Source: Luteibacter aegosomatissinici (GTDB lineage: Bacteria > Pseudomonadota > Gammaproteobacteria > Xanthomonadales > Rhodanobacteraceae). Taken from it: DNA of 64,000 bases. The translations under genes and the position numbers were made by a program. Shown here in pieces: positions 18,146 to 27,321 of the stretch. The DNA is taken from the NCBI RefSeq assembly GCF_023078495.1, contig NZ_CP095742.1, positions 2,976,001-3,040,000 on the forward strand, given 5' to 3'. Position 1 is the stretch's first letter. Every line of letters starts with the position of its first letter. A model generated the notes under the pieces. It did no database searches and had not been told where the DNA came from. It saw only the letters and a program-made list of their open reading frames with translations.

Positions 18146-19813
18146 ATGTCCGCCTCCAAGACTGCCAAGGCCTCCAAACCCAATATCCTCATCATCTGGG
18201 GCGATGACATAGGCATCGCCAACCTGAGCTGCTACTCCGGCGGCCTGATGGGCTACGAGACACCGAACATCGACCGGCTGGCGACCGAGGGCCTGCGCTT
18301 CCTGCACTACTACGGCGAGCAATCGTGTACGGCGGGCCGCGCGGCGTTCCTTACCGGCCAGCACGGCATCCGCACCGGCCTCACCAAGGTCGGCTTCCCC
18401 GGCGCACCGATGGGCATGAGCCAGGAAGATCCCTCGATCGGCGGCCTATTGAAGAACCTGGGCTATGCCACGGGCCAGTTCGGCAAGAACCACGTCGGCG
18501 ACCGCAATGAAACCCTGCCCACGGTGAACGGCTTCGACGAGTTCCTGGGCAACCTGTACCACCTGAATGCGGAAGAAGAGCCGGAGCTACCGGATTACCC
18601 GAAGGATCCCGCGTACATCAAGGCGTACGGTCCGCGCGGCGTGCTCCACTGCAAGGCGACCAGCAAGGATGACAAGACCGAGGATCCGCGTTTCGGTGTC
18701 GTCGGCAAGCAGACCATCAAGGATACGGGCCCGCTGACGAAGAAGCGGATGGAAACGATCGATGATGAGACCTCGAAGGCCGCCATCGATTTCATCACCC
18801 GCTGCCATAAGGCGGGCGAACCGTTCTTCTGCTGGTTCAATGCCACGCGCATGCACCTGCGCACGCACGTACGCAAGGCGCACCGCGGCCGCTACACCTA
18901 CGGGGATAGCGAGTACATCGATGGCATGATCGAGCACGACGAGACCGTGGGCTCATTGCTGGATGCGCTGGATAAGCTGGGCATCGCCGACAACACACTG
19001 GTCTGCTACAGCACCGACAACGGCCCGCACATGAATACCTGGCCCGATGGCGCCATGACCTGGTTCCGTTCGGAAAAGAACACCAACTGGGAAGGTGCTT
19101 TCCGGGTCCCGTGCCTTGTCCGCTGGCCAGGCCACATCGCCGCCGGCTCCAGCACCAACGAACTCATGTCACATAACGACTGGGTACCCACCTTGTGCAG
19201 CATCGCGGGCGAACCGCAGATCGTGAGCAAGCTCAAGGACGGCTACACCGCCAATGGCAAAGGCTACAAGGTGCACCTCGATGGCTTCGACCAGTCGGCA
19301 TTCCTCACCTCGGTAAAGGGAACCGCCACGAAGAACAATGGCGTGCATAGCGCACGCACGGAGTTCATGTACACCGACGACGATGGCACCCTCGTCGCCA
19401 TGCGCCAGGGCGAATACAAATACGTGTTCGCCGAACAGCGCTGCCCGGGCACCATGCAGGTGTGGGCCGAGCCGTTCACCACGTTGCGGCTGCAGAAGAT
19501 CTTCAACCTCATGCAGGATCCGTTCGAACGCGCGGACATCACCTCCAACACGTTCTGGGACTGGAATATCAACCACGTGGGCAGCGCCTACGGGATGATG
19601 CAGAAGGTGTTCGCCTTCACGGCGACGTTTAAGACCTTTCCGCCTCGCGCCTTCGCACCCAGCTTCAACCCCGCCAACGTGCTGGAAGGTGAACTGCACG
19701 GGATCAAGGCGCTGCGGGAGATCAAGGCCTACCGCGAGCGGCAGATTGTTGCGCCAGAGACGGCGGAGACGGGTGAGCCGCCATCGGTGGCGCGGGGGAA
19801 GAAGAAGTCGTAG
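18146..19813 (+). CDS. Type I arylsulfatase, 555 aa
   Basis: Hydrolyses sulfate esters using a Cys-derived formylglycine. Metal ligands Asp20-Asp21 lie in WGDDIG, and the active-site signature Cys61-Thr-Ala-Gly-Arg65 (SCTAGRAAFLTGQ) is the C-x-A-x-R form of the sulfatase motif. FGKNHVGD (Lys and His that contact the sulfate) and YSTDNGPHMNTWPDG (second metal site) follow. No signal peptide is present, so it appears to be cytoplasmic, as for several bacterial arylsulfatases of this length. A Cys-type sulfatase needs a formylglycine-generating enzyme, and none is encoded in the window. It converges with the membrane protein gene 18 bp downstream. Confidence 0.92.
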   Translation: MSASKTAKASKPNILIIWGDDIGIANLSCYSGGLMGYETPNIDRLATEGLRFLHYYGEQSCTAGRAAFLTGQHGIRTGLTKVGFPGAPMGMSQEDPSIGGLLKNLGYATGQFGKNHVGDRNETLPTVNGFDEFLGNLYHLNAEEEPELPDYPKDPAYIKAYGPRGVLHCKATSKDDKTEDPRFGVVGKQTIKDTGPLTKKRMETIDDETSKAAIDFITRCHKAGEPFFCWFNATRMHLRTHVRKAHRGRYTYGDSEYIDGMIEHDETVGSLLDALDKLGIADNTLVCYSTDNGPHMNTWPDGAMTWFRSEKNTNWEGAFRVPCLVRWPGHIAAGSSTNELMSHNDWVPTLCSIAGEPQIVSKLKDGYTANGKGYKVHLDGFDQSAFLTSVKGTATKNNGVHSARTEFMYTDDDGTLVAMRQGEYKYVFAEQRCPGTMQVWAEPFTTLRLQKIFNLMQDPFERADITSNTFWDWNINHVGSAYGMMQKVFAFTATFKTFPPRAFAPSFNPANVLEGELHGIKALREIKAYRERQIVAPETAETGEPPSVARGKKKS

Positions 19814-19831
19814 CGGTCAGGGGGAGGGCGG

Positions 19832-20401
19832 TCACACGCGCTTGCGCCGCGCGAGCCACCAACCCATCGCCGCCCCCGCAAGCAGCCAGCCGAAGGCTTG
19901 TTCGATCAGGTAGCCAAACGTGAAAGCCGCCGGAAAGCGGTACCAGTTCCAGAACGGCACGCTGAGCGTCAACCACGTAAAAATACCAAAGCCCAGGCCG
20001 AACATCAGGCCGCGACTGAAATTGGGGCCCGCACGGACCAGCACGAGCACGATGATGAGCGCGGCCAGCGTATCGCTCAGCCACTGGTGGAACAGGTTGT
20101 GGCCCATAGCCATGGGGTTCCGACCCTGCGGCTGGTACACGATGAAGGCGTAGGGATTGGCTTCCGTCTTGGCGACGTACGCCTGGATGGCTTTATCGTC
20201 GTTACGCATCGCCATGTCGAAGTGCGGGATCACGTATATCCCGGCCTGTTGTGGCAGGGCCGTGCGCATCGTATCGAGCAGGCGGTTTTCATCCGCCGGT
20301 GCACGCATGGACATCTCGCCCAACGGCAGCACCATGTGCGCGAAGGCGCCCCAGAGAAACATGATCAGACCACCGATAATGGTCGCGACAGCTAGGCGCA
20401 T
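19832..20401 (-). CDS. Membrane protein of unknown function, 189 aa
   Basis: The start MRLAVATIIGGLIMFLWG at 20401 has AGGAG seven bases upstream; the frame open to 20497 is not supported. About four membrane segments: residues 3-24, then after a periplasmic or cytoplasmic loop of about 85 residues (PQQAGIYVIPHFDMAMRN), segments near 115-133, 140-160 and 163-183, ending in the basic tail RRKRV. No recognised family motif. It is 110 bp downstream of rarA on the same strand and converges with the sulfatase gene. Function unknown. Confidence 0.8.
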   Translation of the reverse strand: MRLAVATIIGGLIMFLWGAFAHMVLPLGEMSMRAPADENRLLDTMRTALPQQAGIYVIPHFDMAMRNDDKAIQAYVAKTEANPYAFIVYQPQGRNPMAMGHNLFHQWLSDTLAALIIVLVLVRAGPNFSRGLMFGLGFGIFTWLTLSVPFWNWYRFPAAFTFGYLIEQAFGWLLAGAAMGWWLARRKRV

Positions 20402-20511
20402 GACGACTCTCCTGTGGCTGGTGGCCCGAGGGTACGTCGGCCAGCGCGGCATGGACATCGGCCATTTGGCGGGGGTGGCCAGCCCCGACGCCGGCACTCT
20501 GCGGGGAGCGC

Positions 20512-21840
20512 TTACTCCCCCCGCGCGGCAGCCCTGGCCGCCCGCAAGGCCGTCAGCTTCTCGCGCAGCTTCAGTTCCAACCCCCGATCGACCGGCTCGT
20601 AGAAGGTGGTTCCTGCGAGCGCATCAGGCAGGCACACCTGATCCAGGGCGACACCACCCTCGGCATCGTGGTCGTACTGGTAACCCGTGCCGTAGCCCAG
20701 GCCCTTCATCAGCTTGGTCGGCGCGTTGCGCAGGTGCATGGGCACCTCCAGCGTGCCCATCTCCTTCACCACGGCCCTGGCCTTGTTGTAAGCCATGTAC
20801 GCCGCATTGCTCTTCGGCGCGATCGCCAGCCAGATCGCCAGCTGGGCCAGGCCGAGCTCACCCTCGGGGCTGCCAAGGCGCTCGTACGTGTCCCAGGCAT
20901 CCAGTGCCATGCGCCACGCGCGCGGCTCGGCCAGGCCCACATCTTCCACGGCCATGCGCGTCATCCGTCGCGCAAGGTACAGCGGATCGCAACCGCCATC
21001 GAGCATGCGGGTGAGCCAGTAAACGGCCGCATCCGGGTCCGAGGAGCGCACGGATTTATGCAGGGCGGAGATCTGGTCGTAGAACTGCTCCCCACTCTTG
21101 TCGAAGCGCCGCGTGCGGTCTGCGAGCACCTGCTCCAACGTGGCATCGTCGATGCGGCCACCCTCGGCCAGCTCACTGGCGATTTCCAGCAGGGTGAGTG
21201 CGCGGCGCACATCGCCGTCGGCAGCGGAGGCGATCAACTTCAGTGTGGCATCATCCACCGCCAGCTGCAGCTCGCCGAGGCCCCGCTCGTTATCGTCGAG
21301 CGCGCGGCGCAGCGCAGCCACGATGTCGTCCGGGCTGACGGCATCCAGCACGTGCACGCGGCAGCGTGACAGCAGCGCCGAATTCAGTTCGAACGACGGG
21401 TTCTCGGTGGTCGCGCCGACGAAAATGATGACGCCGCGCTCGATATACGGAAGGAAGGCATCCTGCTGCGCCTTGTTGAAACGGTGCACCTCATCCACGA
21501 ACAGCACGGTGCGGCGGCCCTGGGCAAAGTTACCCTCGGCCTCCGCCAGCGCCTTGCGCACATCCGGCAGGCCGCTCATCACGGCGGAAATCGCCCGGAA
21601 ATCGGCATCGGCGTAACGCGCCACGAGCAAGGCGATGGTGGTCTTGCCGCAACCAGGCGGCCCCCACAGGATCATGGAGTGCACGCGGCCCGCCTCCAGC
21701 GCCCTGCGCAACGGCTTGCCTTCGCCTGCTACGCGCACCTGGCCCACGATTTCATCCAGGCTGCGCGGGCGCATGCGCTCGGCCAGGGGCTTCAGGGCTT
21801 CGGGTTCGGCGAACAGGCCGGGGGAGGAATAAGACGGCAT
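20512..21840 (-). CDS. rarA: Replication-associated recombination protein A (AAA+ ATPase), 442 aa
   Basis: RarA/MgsA (WRNIP1 homologue), acting at stalled replication forks. It has Walker A (WGPPGCGKTT), Walker B (VLFVDEVHRFN), sensor 1 (GATTENPSFELNSALLSRC) and the C-terminal tetramerisation region (YLARRMTRMAVEDVGLAEPRA; SNAAYMAYNKA). Length is typical. It lies downstream of lolA and the DUF2339/DUF3999 pair on the same strand, 36 bp after DUF3999. The lolA-rarA linkage is shared with E. coli. Confidence 0.97.
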   Translation of the reverse strand: MPSYSSPGLFAEPEALKPLAERMRPRSLDEIVGQVRVAGEGKPLRRALEAGRVHSMILWGPPGCGKTTIALLVARYADADFRAISAVMSGLPDVRKALAEAEGNFAQGRRTVLFVDEVHRFNKAQQDAFLPYIERGVIIFVGATTENPSFELNSALLSRCRVHVLDAVSPDDIVAALRRALDDNERGLGELQLAVDDATLKLIASAADGDVRRALTLLEIASELAEGGRIDDATLEQVLADRTRRFDKSGEQFYDQISALHKSVRSSDPDAAVYWLTRMLDGGCDPLYLARRMTRMAVEDVGLAEPRAWRMALDAWDTYERLGSPEGELGLAQLAIWLAIAPKSNAAYMAYNKARAVVKEMGTLEVPMHLRNAPTKLMKGLGYGTGYQYDHDAEGGVALDQVCLPDALAGTTFYEPVDRGLELKLREKLTALRAARAAARGE

Positions 21841-21876
21841 GCCGCCATTATCGCGCGATTTGGCCAGGGGCGTTGT

Positions 21877-23241
21877 CTAGGGCGGGGGCTGTTTGCGTAG
21901 CAGCGTGGCAGCCATACCGGCGACGAGGGCCGCACCCAGCAGCAACACGATCCACAGCAGCGGCCGGGTCCAGTCGAACCGTGTAGCGGTGGCCAGCGCC
22001 TTTTCACCGGCCAGCGGCTGGGCGTCGCCCAGCGTGACGGGATCGGGGCGCCATGCGGGGCCGTTACGCGTACGCAAGGCCGCCATCGCATCCACCACCG
22101 GCCACGCGGCGCGGCGCGCCGACGCGCTACCCACCTGCAATCGGTACGGCGGCGTCCCCTCGGGCAGGAACACGAAGCGATCGGGGCGCCAGCCGACACT
22201 CAGGCTGGGCGCGCTACGCAGCGATGTCGCCGAATGCAGGCGAATGTGGTCGCGCCGCAGGGGCTGCACGTTGAGCGGCCGCTGGTCGTCCTGCCCCGGC
22301 GTCACCACGATGGTGCCGAGGTTATCGCCACTTACCGTGCCAGTAACGGAAATCACTTCCAGCCGCGCTACGCTGTCGCCCTGCCCCAGCGCCACGCGAA
22401 TGCCACTCACCGGCAACGCTGCGGGCAGCGTGTAGTCGTAGCTCACGCCACCACCACTCGTATCCGTGCCGGTATTTGCAACCTCCAGCCACTGCCGCTT
22501 CGCTTCGTCGCGCGCGGCCGCATCGATCACACTGCCGGACAGCGTGACCTTGGCACCGGCTGCCCACGGGGCATCATCGCTGCTGGTACGAACACGGTAG
22601 TAGCGCGCAGCCCGGCCATCCAGCTTCACCACGCGGGCATCCACGGCACCGTCGCCATGGCCCAGGGTCACGATGGATGCATCGGCGGCGCGCGGCTGCC
22701 AATCCTGCAGGTTGCTGCTGGCATCGATATCCACGCTGAGCTTCACATCGCCCTGCGTTAGCGGAAATTCCAGGCGCTCGGCGGCGATCGCCGTGCGCGC
22801 ATCGAACAACCACTCGTGCACGTGCCCCGAGGCGGGAGCGGCACCCGGCTCGATCAGGATGTCGCCATTCGTGCTGCGGCGGATGCTCGGCCCGGCGACG
22901 CCATCGCTGCCATTGGGTACCGGCAAGAGCGGTGCATCCAGGGTCATCGGGTGCGAGGTAGGTGCAGCCGGCTCGTAGCGGTCCATCGCCACTTCCCGGC
23001 CCTTGGCATCGACAACCACCACATCGGCCAGGCCCGCATCGGGCTGGGCCCAGCGGTAGGCGTCCTTCGGCAGTTCCACGAGGTAGGCGCTCGCCCCCGC
23101 CGGGACCTGGATAGGCCAGCCATACGCGAACTGGGGCTCATCGCCGGCGCGGGCGGGCGATAAGACGGCGCCGAGCGCCGCCACGTAAATCACGAACAAG
23201 CCAATACGTCCATCACGGCGCATGACTGGATTCCGGTGCAT
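21877..23241 (-). CDS. DUF3999-family protein, 454 aa
   Basis: The start at ATG 23241 (MHRNPVMRRDGRIGLFVIY) overlaps the end of the DUF2339 gene by 29 bases, which implies translational coupling; ATG 23223 is an alternative. The N-terminus carries a signal-like segment (GLFVIYVAALGAVLSPARA). The body is a large beta-rich extracytoplasmic region, followed by one C-terminal membrane helix (LLWIVLLLGAALVAGMAATLL) and a short tail. DUF3999 proteins are commonly encoded next to DUF2339 membrane proteins, as here; the function of the pair is not established. Possibly an envelope complex. Confidence 0.88.
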   Translation of the reverse strand: MHRNPVMRRDGRIGLFVIYVAALGAVLSPARAGDEPQFAYGWPIQVPAGASAYLVELPKDAYRWAQPDAGLADVVVVDAKGREVAMDRYEPAAPTSHPMTLDAPLLPVPNGSDGVAGPSIRRSTNGDILIEPGAAPASGHVHEWLFDARTAIAAERLEFPLTQGDVKLSVDIDASSNLQDWQPRAADASIVTLGHGDGAVDARVVKLDGRAARYYRVRTSSDDAPWAAGAKVTLSGSVIDAAARDEAKRQWLEVANTGTDTSGGGVSYDYTLPAALPVSGIRVALGQGDSVARLEVISVTGTVSGDNLGTIVVTPGQDDQRPLNVQPLRRDHIRLHSATSLRSAPSLSVGWRPDRFVFLPEGTPPYRLQVGSASARRAAWPVVDAMAALRTRNGPAWRPDPVTLGDAQPLAGEKALATATRFDWTRPLLWIVLLLGAALVAGMAATLLRKQPPP

Positions 23242-26047
23242 GTTCTGTTGCCTGCCTTGGCGGTGCGGGTGCGAGGTAACCGATGACCGTGCAAAGCAGG
23301 CCATAGGCAATAAACGAAGCGATACCGAAGAGGTTGCCGAGGTGCCCGCGATCGATCAGCAGCAGTTTGGCCAGCACGATGGCCATGCACGCGGCACCCG
23401 CCATCCATAGCAACCGCTGCCCCCGCTTCGACCCCAGCACCCACGCGACCACGCCTGTGACGCTCCACACCACCGTAAGCCACAATTCGGCCAAACTGGA
23501 GGCAGGCATGTGCTCATCCCAGGGCACGCCGCCCAGGTGATGCACGGCGCGCAGGGTCATGCTGGTGGCGATGATGAAGAAGGCTACGGCGAGAACGGCC
23601 GGGCGAATGCTGCGCAGACCCGGTGGCGTTTCGGCATCCCACAGCGCCCGGGCCAACAGACCGAACACGGCGATGAGCACGAGCTCCACAGGATTGAGTA
23701 GCGGAATGAACGGCAGCGGCGCCGGGTTACCGGCGACGGTGAGCGCGAAGGCGCCGATCAGCAGGCTCAGGGCCAGCCCACCGATACCCACCACGCGCCG
23801 TATGCCCTGCGCATGCATCGAAAGCGGCGGGGTGATGGCGCGCGGCCACCACAAGGCCAGCTTGGTGACCAACAACGTGGGCGCGGCGTAGGCAAGTAAC
23901 TGCCAGCCATCGCCGATGGCCGGTCGGAAACCCAGCGCCACCTGCGTCGCGGCGAACACCCATGCCAGCCAGCGAGCCCACCACAGCGATTGCGCCGTGA
24001 TCGCCGCGAGCGCATGCGTGGCGACAGCCCGCAGCGAGAACCAGCCAGTGACCGCCGCAACCACCACCGCCGCCAGCGGCCAGCCGCCGAACACCTGGAT
24101 GCCGTACGTGTTGGCGTAAGGGCCCATGGCCGCAGTGACAGCCAGGCTGAGCGGCACGGACCACGCCAGCATCAGCCCCAGATCCAGCTTGCGTACGCGT
24201 GCGATGCCGATCGCCAGGCCAAGCCCCGTCACGGCGAGCAACGCCATCCATGCAGCCCAGCGTGCGGCATCCAGCTGCACGAAGATATCGATCTCAGCGC
24301 TGAAGCCGAGCAGCCACCAAGCCACACTCCACAGCAGCAGCCACACGCGCACCAGGCTACCGATACCTTTGGAAGTACTGTGCCGGTCGTACTGCCACAG
24401 GCAGGCCACGCCACCCGCGGTCATGAGCATGGCGCTCAGGAAATAGGCGTTGAGGAACGGCGTCTTCAGGTAGTGCGTATTGAACAGATCGGCAAAGCCC
24501 CAGGAAAACGCGGCAAACACCTGCAGGGAAAGACCCATCCAGCGCGGCAGGCGGCGTTGCTGGCGGAAGCCGAGCCACACGAGCCCCGCGCCTTCGAGCG
24601 CGAAAATGCACGCCGTCACACTGGCACTGAGCGCAAGTGGCACCGCAATCGTCGCAAACGCCACGGCGAGCACTGCCCAAGTCTCGCGCAGCACACGCAT
24701 GTCCTCGCGCTGACGAATGGCAAAGGCGATGGCCACGTACAACGCGGCGGCCACGAGCGCCGACATCGCCAGCGGCATCGGGTGCCAATCCAGCAGCGCG
24801 CCTTGCAACAACAAGCTGATGATGGGCGTGCCGAACATCAGGCTGCCATCGAGGATGGCGCGATCATGGCGCGGCGAACGCAGCACGTGCAGCCATGGCA
24901 CCGCCACGTACAGGAGGAAGAACAGGATGAGGAACGGTTCGGTGCTGTTGAACAGCTCGGGCCGGTAGCCCAGCACACCCCAGGCGGTGCCGACACCAAA
25001 CGTCCCGACAAAGCCAAGCACATTGAGGATGCGCCAGGCCTTCTTCCAGGCGATGCCGAAGATGCCCAGGTTCAGCACGGCGTAGTACGAGAACAACGCC
25101 ACGTGGTTGCCCTGCCCGCTCGACGCAATGATCGGCGCGGCAAAACCGGCGATCAGCCCGAGTACGGCCAGCGCCAGCGAATCCTGCAGCACCGCCAGGA
25201 TGCCCATGCAGCCCACGAACACCACCAGCAACACGAACGTCGGCAGCGGATCGAGCAAGCCGTACAGGCGATACGCGGCGAACACCGTCATCACCAGCAC
25301 GCCCAGCGCACCGCCCTGCAGCGAAAGAGCGAACGAGCGACGCGCATCGCGCTGCATCCAGCCGAAGACCACGCCCGCGATGGCGGCCAGCGCCACGATG
25401 CTCAGGCGAACCGAGATCGGGACATGCAGCAGGCCCTGGTCGGCGGCGTACTTCAGGAACGCCGCCACACCGGCGAACAGCACCAGCATGCCCACCTTCA
25501 CCGGCACGTTGCCTTCGGTGAACCAGCGCTTGGCCGTATCGATCAAGCGTTCGATCGCCGAGGGACCAGCCGGTGCGGCGGGTGCCGCGCCCGGCGGCCG
25601 GGAGAACGCATCGGCGGTCGACGTCGCGGATGCGGACGCCGATGCGGACGACGCAGCAGCGCGGGCAGCGGCTGGCATGGGCGGCGGAATGGCGGGCGAC
25701 AGGGTAGCCGGCGAACCCGACGGAACGGTATCCGCAGACTGAGCCGGGGATGCCGCTGACGCTTGGCCAGGCCTTGCAAAAGGCCGCCCCATCTCGGCTG
25801 GCGACACGCCTTCGGGCAGATCTTCAGGCCAAAGTGCAGGCGCAGGGACAGGGGTAGCCGACGACACGGGAACGGTCGGCCGAGCCGACGCACCGCCTAC
25901 CTGCGCGCGCAGCTCATCGAGCTCACGCCGGGTCTGCGATAAACGCGCCCATAAAAGGCCAATGGCAAAACCGGCAGCGGCACCGGCAAATCCCTGGCCG
26001 ATGACCCCACCCAACACCGCGCCCACGATCGCCCAAACGACGTACAT
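23213..26047 (-). CDS. DUF2339-family polytopic membrane protein, 944 aa
   Basis: The start at ATG 26047 (MYVVWAIVGAVLGGVIGQG) has GCGAGGGC just upstream; a TTG at 26065 would add six residues. A Gly-rich first helix and a predicted short coiled coil (SQTRRELDELRAQVGG) are followed by a low-complexity Ala/Pro/Ser linker (about residues 55-165), then more than twenty hydrophobic segments to the C-terminus. This is the DUF2339 architecture. The motif RWFTEGNVPVKVGMLVLFAG, just before the helix array, is the conserved family entry point. The gene overlaps DUF3999 by 29 bases, and lolA lies upstream. Function unknown. Confidence 0.9.
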   Translation of the reverse strand: MYVVWAIVGAVLGGVIGQGFAGAAAGFAIGLLWARLSQTRRELDELRAQVGGASARPTVPVSSATPVPAPALWPEDLPEGVSPAEMGRPFARPGQASAASPAQSADTVPSGSPATLSPAIPPPMPAAARAAASSASASASATSTADAFSRPPGAAPAAPAGPSAIERLIDTAKRWFTEGNVPVKVGMLVLFAGVAAFLKYAADQGLLHVPISVRLSIVALAAIAGVVFGWMQRDARRSFALSLQGGALGVLVMTVFAAYRLYGLLDPLPTFVLLVVFVGCMGILAVLQDSLALAVLGLIAGFAAPIIASSGQGNHVALFSYYAVLNLGIFGIAWKKAWRILNVLGFVGTFGVGTAWGVLGYRPELFNSTEPFLILFFLLYVAVPWLHVLRSPRHDRAILDGSLMFGTPIISLLLQGALLDWHPMPLAMSALVAAALYVAIAFAIRQREDMRVLRETWAVLAVAFATIAVPLALSASVTACIFALEGAGLVWLGFRQQRRLPRWMGLSLQVFAAFSWGFADLFNTHYLKTPFLNAYFLSAMLMTAGGVACLWQYDRHSTSKGIGSLVRVWLLLWSVAWWLLGFSAEIDIFVQLDAARWAAWMALLAVTGLGLAIGIARVRKLDLGLMLAWSVPLSLAVTAAMGPYANTYGIQVFGGWPLAAVVVAAVTGWFSLRAVATHALAAITAQSLWWARWLAWVFAATQVALGFRPAIGDGWQLLAYAAPTLLVTKLALWWPRAITPPLSMHAQGIRRVVGIGGLALSLLIGAFALTVAGNPAPLPFIPLLNPVELVLIAVFGLLARALWDAETPPGLRSIRPAVLAVAFFIIATSMTLRAVHHLGGVPWDEHMPASSLAELWLTVVWSVTGVVAWVLGSKRGQRLLWMAGAACMAIVLAKLLLIDRGHLGNLFGIASFIAYGLLCTVIGYLAPAPPRQATEHAPESSHAP

Positions 26048-26146
26048 GCCCTCGCCTACCCCCAACAGTCCTCTGTCGTGGGTAAAGCATGGCAGAAATC
26101 ATGACGGTTTCGATAACGCCGCTGTTAAGCCGCCGGTGCGCGACGG

Positions 26147-26797
26147 TTAATGGACGGGCTGGGTCTGCAGGACGGGGGCGTCGCCGATCACATCCGCGCC
26201 CTTGGGCGGCACGAAGTTGAAGGTTTCGGCGGGGATAGCCGTGTTCTTCTGCCAACCGGTGAACAGGATGCGGGTGGTGTTGCCCAGCTGGTCCTTGAAC
26301 TCCATGCGGGCCAGGCCCGTGGCGTCGAACCCCAGGTCAGCGTAATCGAATGCCGGGTCCTTCGCCGTGGAAGCAAGGCGCAGCCACTGCATGCCATCGT
26401 GCTCGCCCTGCTCGGTGACCTTGAAGAAGCCCTTGTCGAGCTGCGACAGATCTGTAAGCACCGTGAGCGGGCTCTGCGCTTCTTCGGTGCTTTGCTTGCG
26501 CACCGTCACCTGCTCCAGGTCCGGATCGTAAAGCCAGACGCGGCTGCCATCGGCCACGATGGTCTGCTTCGACGGCGCCAGCACCTCCCAACGGAACTGG
26601 CGCGGCGCTTCAAGGGCCACGGTTCCCGTAGTGGTCTTGCCCGGACCGCCATTCACGTCAAACAGCGTCTGGCTGAAACGGCCAGTCAGCGAGTGCAAGC
26701 CCTTCGCGAAGGCATCCAGGCGCTCGCGCGCGGGACCGGCGGCGAAGGCAGGCAGGCTGAGCAGCGAAAGCGTGGCGGCAAGCAGGAGACGTTTCAT
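26147..26797 (-). CDS. lolA: Outer-membrane lipoprotein carrier protein LolA, 216 aa
   Basis: A periplasmic chaperone that carries lipoproteins from the LolCDE complex to LolB. It has a cleavable signal peptide (MKRLLLAATLSLLSLPAFAA), then the LolA fold: SLTGRFSQTLFDVNG, PRQFRWEVLAPSKQTIVADGSRVWLYDPDLEQV (diagnostic) and GLARMEFKDQLGNTTRILF near the end. Length is normal. Upstream are a small conserved gene and ftsK on the same strand, as in the ftsK-lolA pairing of E. coli. Confidence 0.96.
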   Translation of the reverse strand: MKRLLLAATLSLLSLPAFAAGPARERLDAFAKGLHSLTGRFSQTLFDVNGGPGKTTTGTVALEAPRQFRWEVLAPSKQTIVADGSRVWLYDPDLEQVTVRKQSTEEAQSPLTVLTDLSQLDKGFFKVTEQGEHDGMQWLRLASTAKDPAFDYADLGFDATGLARMEFKDQLGNTTRILFTGWQKNTAIPAETFNFVPPKGADVIGDAPVLQTQPVH

Positions 26798-26887
26798 GGG
26801 GTGGGATCCTGAGGGTGCAGGCGTGTGACGAGGGGTGGCGCGTGACTGCGGGTGAGGCTACATCGCTGACGCTTAACGCTTGGCGTT

Positions 26888-27316
26888 TTACCGATCTGTC
26901 TCGAACAGCGACTTGAGCATATCGATGGCCTCGGTCGGCGAGATCTCGCCGGCCTCCATCTTTTCGCTGATTTCGGCGATGGCCGCGCCATCGCGGTGCC
27001 AGTACGGCGCGTTGCGGGTGGCGACGTGGGCCGGACGGGCTTCCTGGCCCAGCACCACGATTTCGGCCAGCTCGCCCTGCTCGGCGAAAATGACTTCCAG
27101 GGCGTCGTCCACCTCGGCCGTATGCCCGGCGGGGTATTCGCGCACGATGGTGCACACGGCGCCATCGGCCGCGCGCAGTTCCAGGCCGGGAATCGACGGG
27201 TTCAATTCGAACACCGTCTCGACCTCATCCAGCACCTCGCGGGTGGGTGCCAGGTCGCCAGTGACAAGCAGGCTCCAGGGGCGCTGGCGCAGCGCACCCG
27301 GCTTCAGGGCGTTCAT
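26888..27316 (-). CDS. Hypothetical protein between ftsK and lolA, 142 aa
   Basis: The start MNALKPGALRQRPWSLLVTGD lies five bases after the ftsK stop, so it is in the ftsK operon and probably translationally coupled. It is a soluble, acidic protein with an alpha/beta character (VCTIVREYPAGHTAEVDDAL; ELAEIVVLGQEARPAHV) and a helical C-terminus (AAIAEISEKMEAGEISPTEA) reminiscent of short helical tails that bind partners. No signal peptide. I do not recognise the family. Its position suggests a conserved small gene of the ftsK-lolA block in this lineage. Confidence 0.75.
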   Translation of the reverse strand: MNALKPGALRQRPWSLLVTGDLAPTREVLDEVETVFELNPSIPGLELRAADGAVCTIVREYPAGHTAEVDDALEVIFAEQGELAEIVVLGQEARPAHVATRNAPYWHRDGAAIAEISEKMEAGEISPTEAIDMLKSLFETDR

Positions 27317-27321
27317 CAGGG

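Noticed and set aside
23990-25759. A 589-codon plus-strand frame opposite DUF2339
   Set aside because: Antisense shadow; Arg/His/Gln-rich, no start site support.
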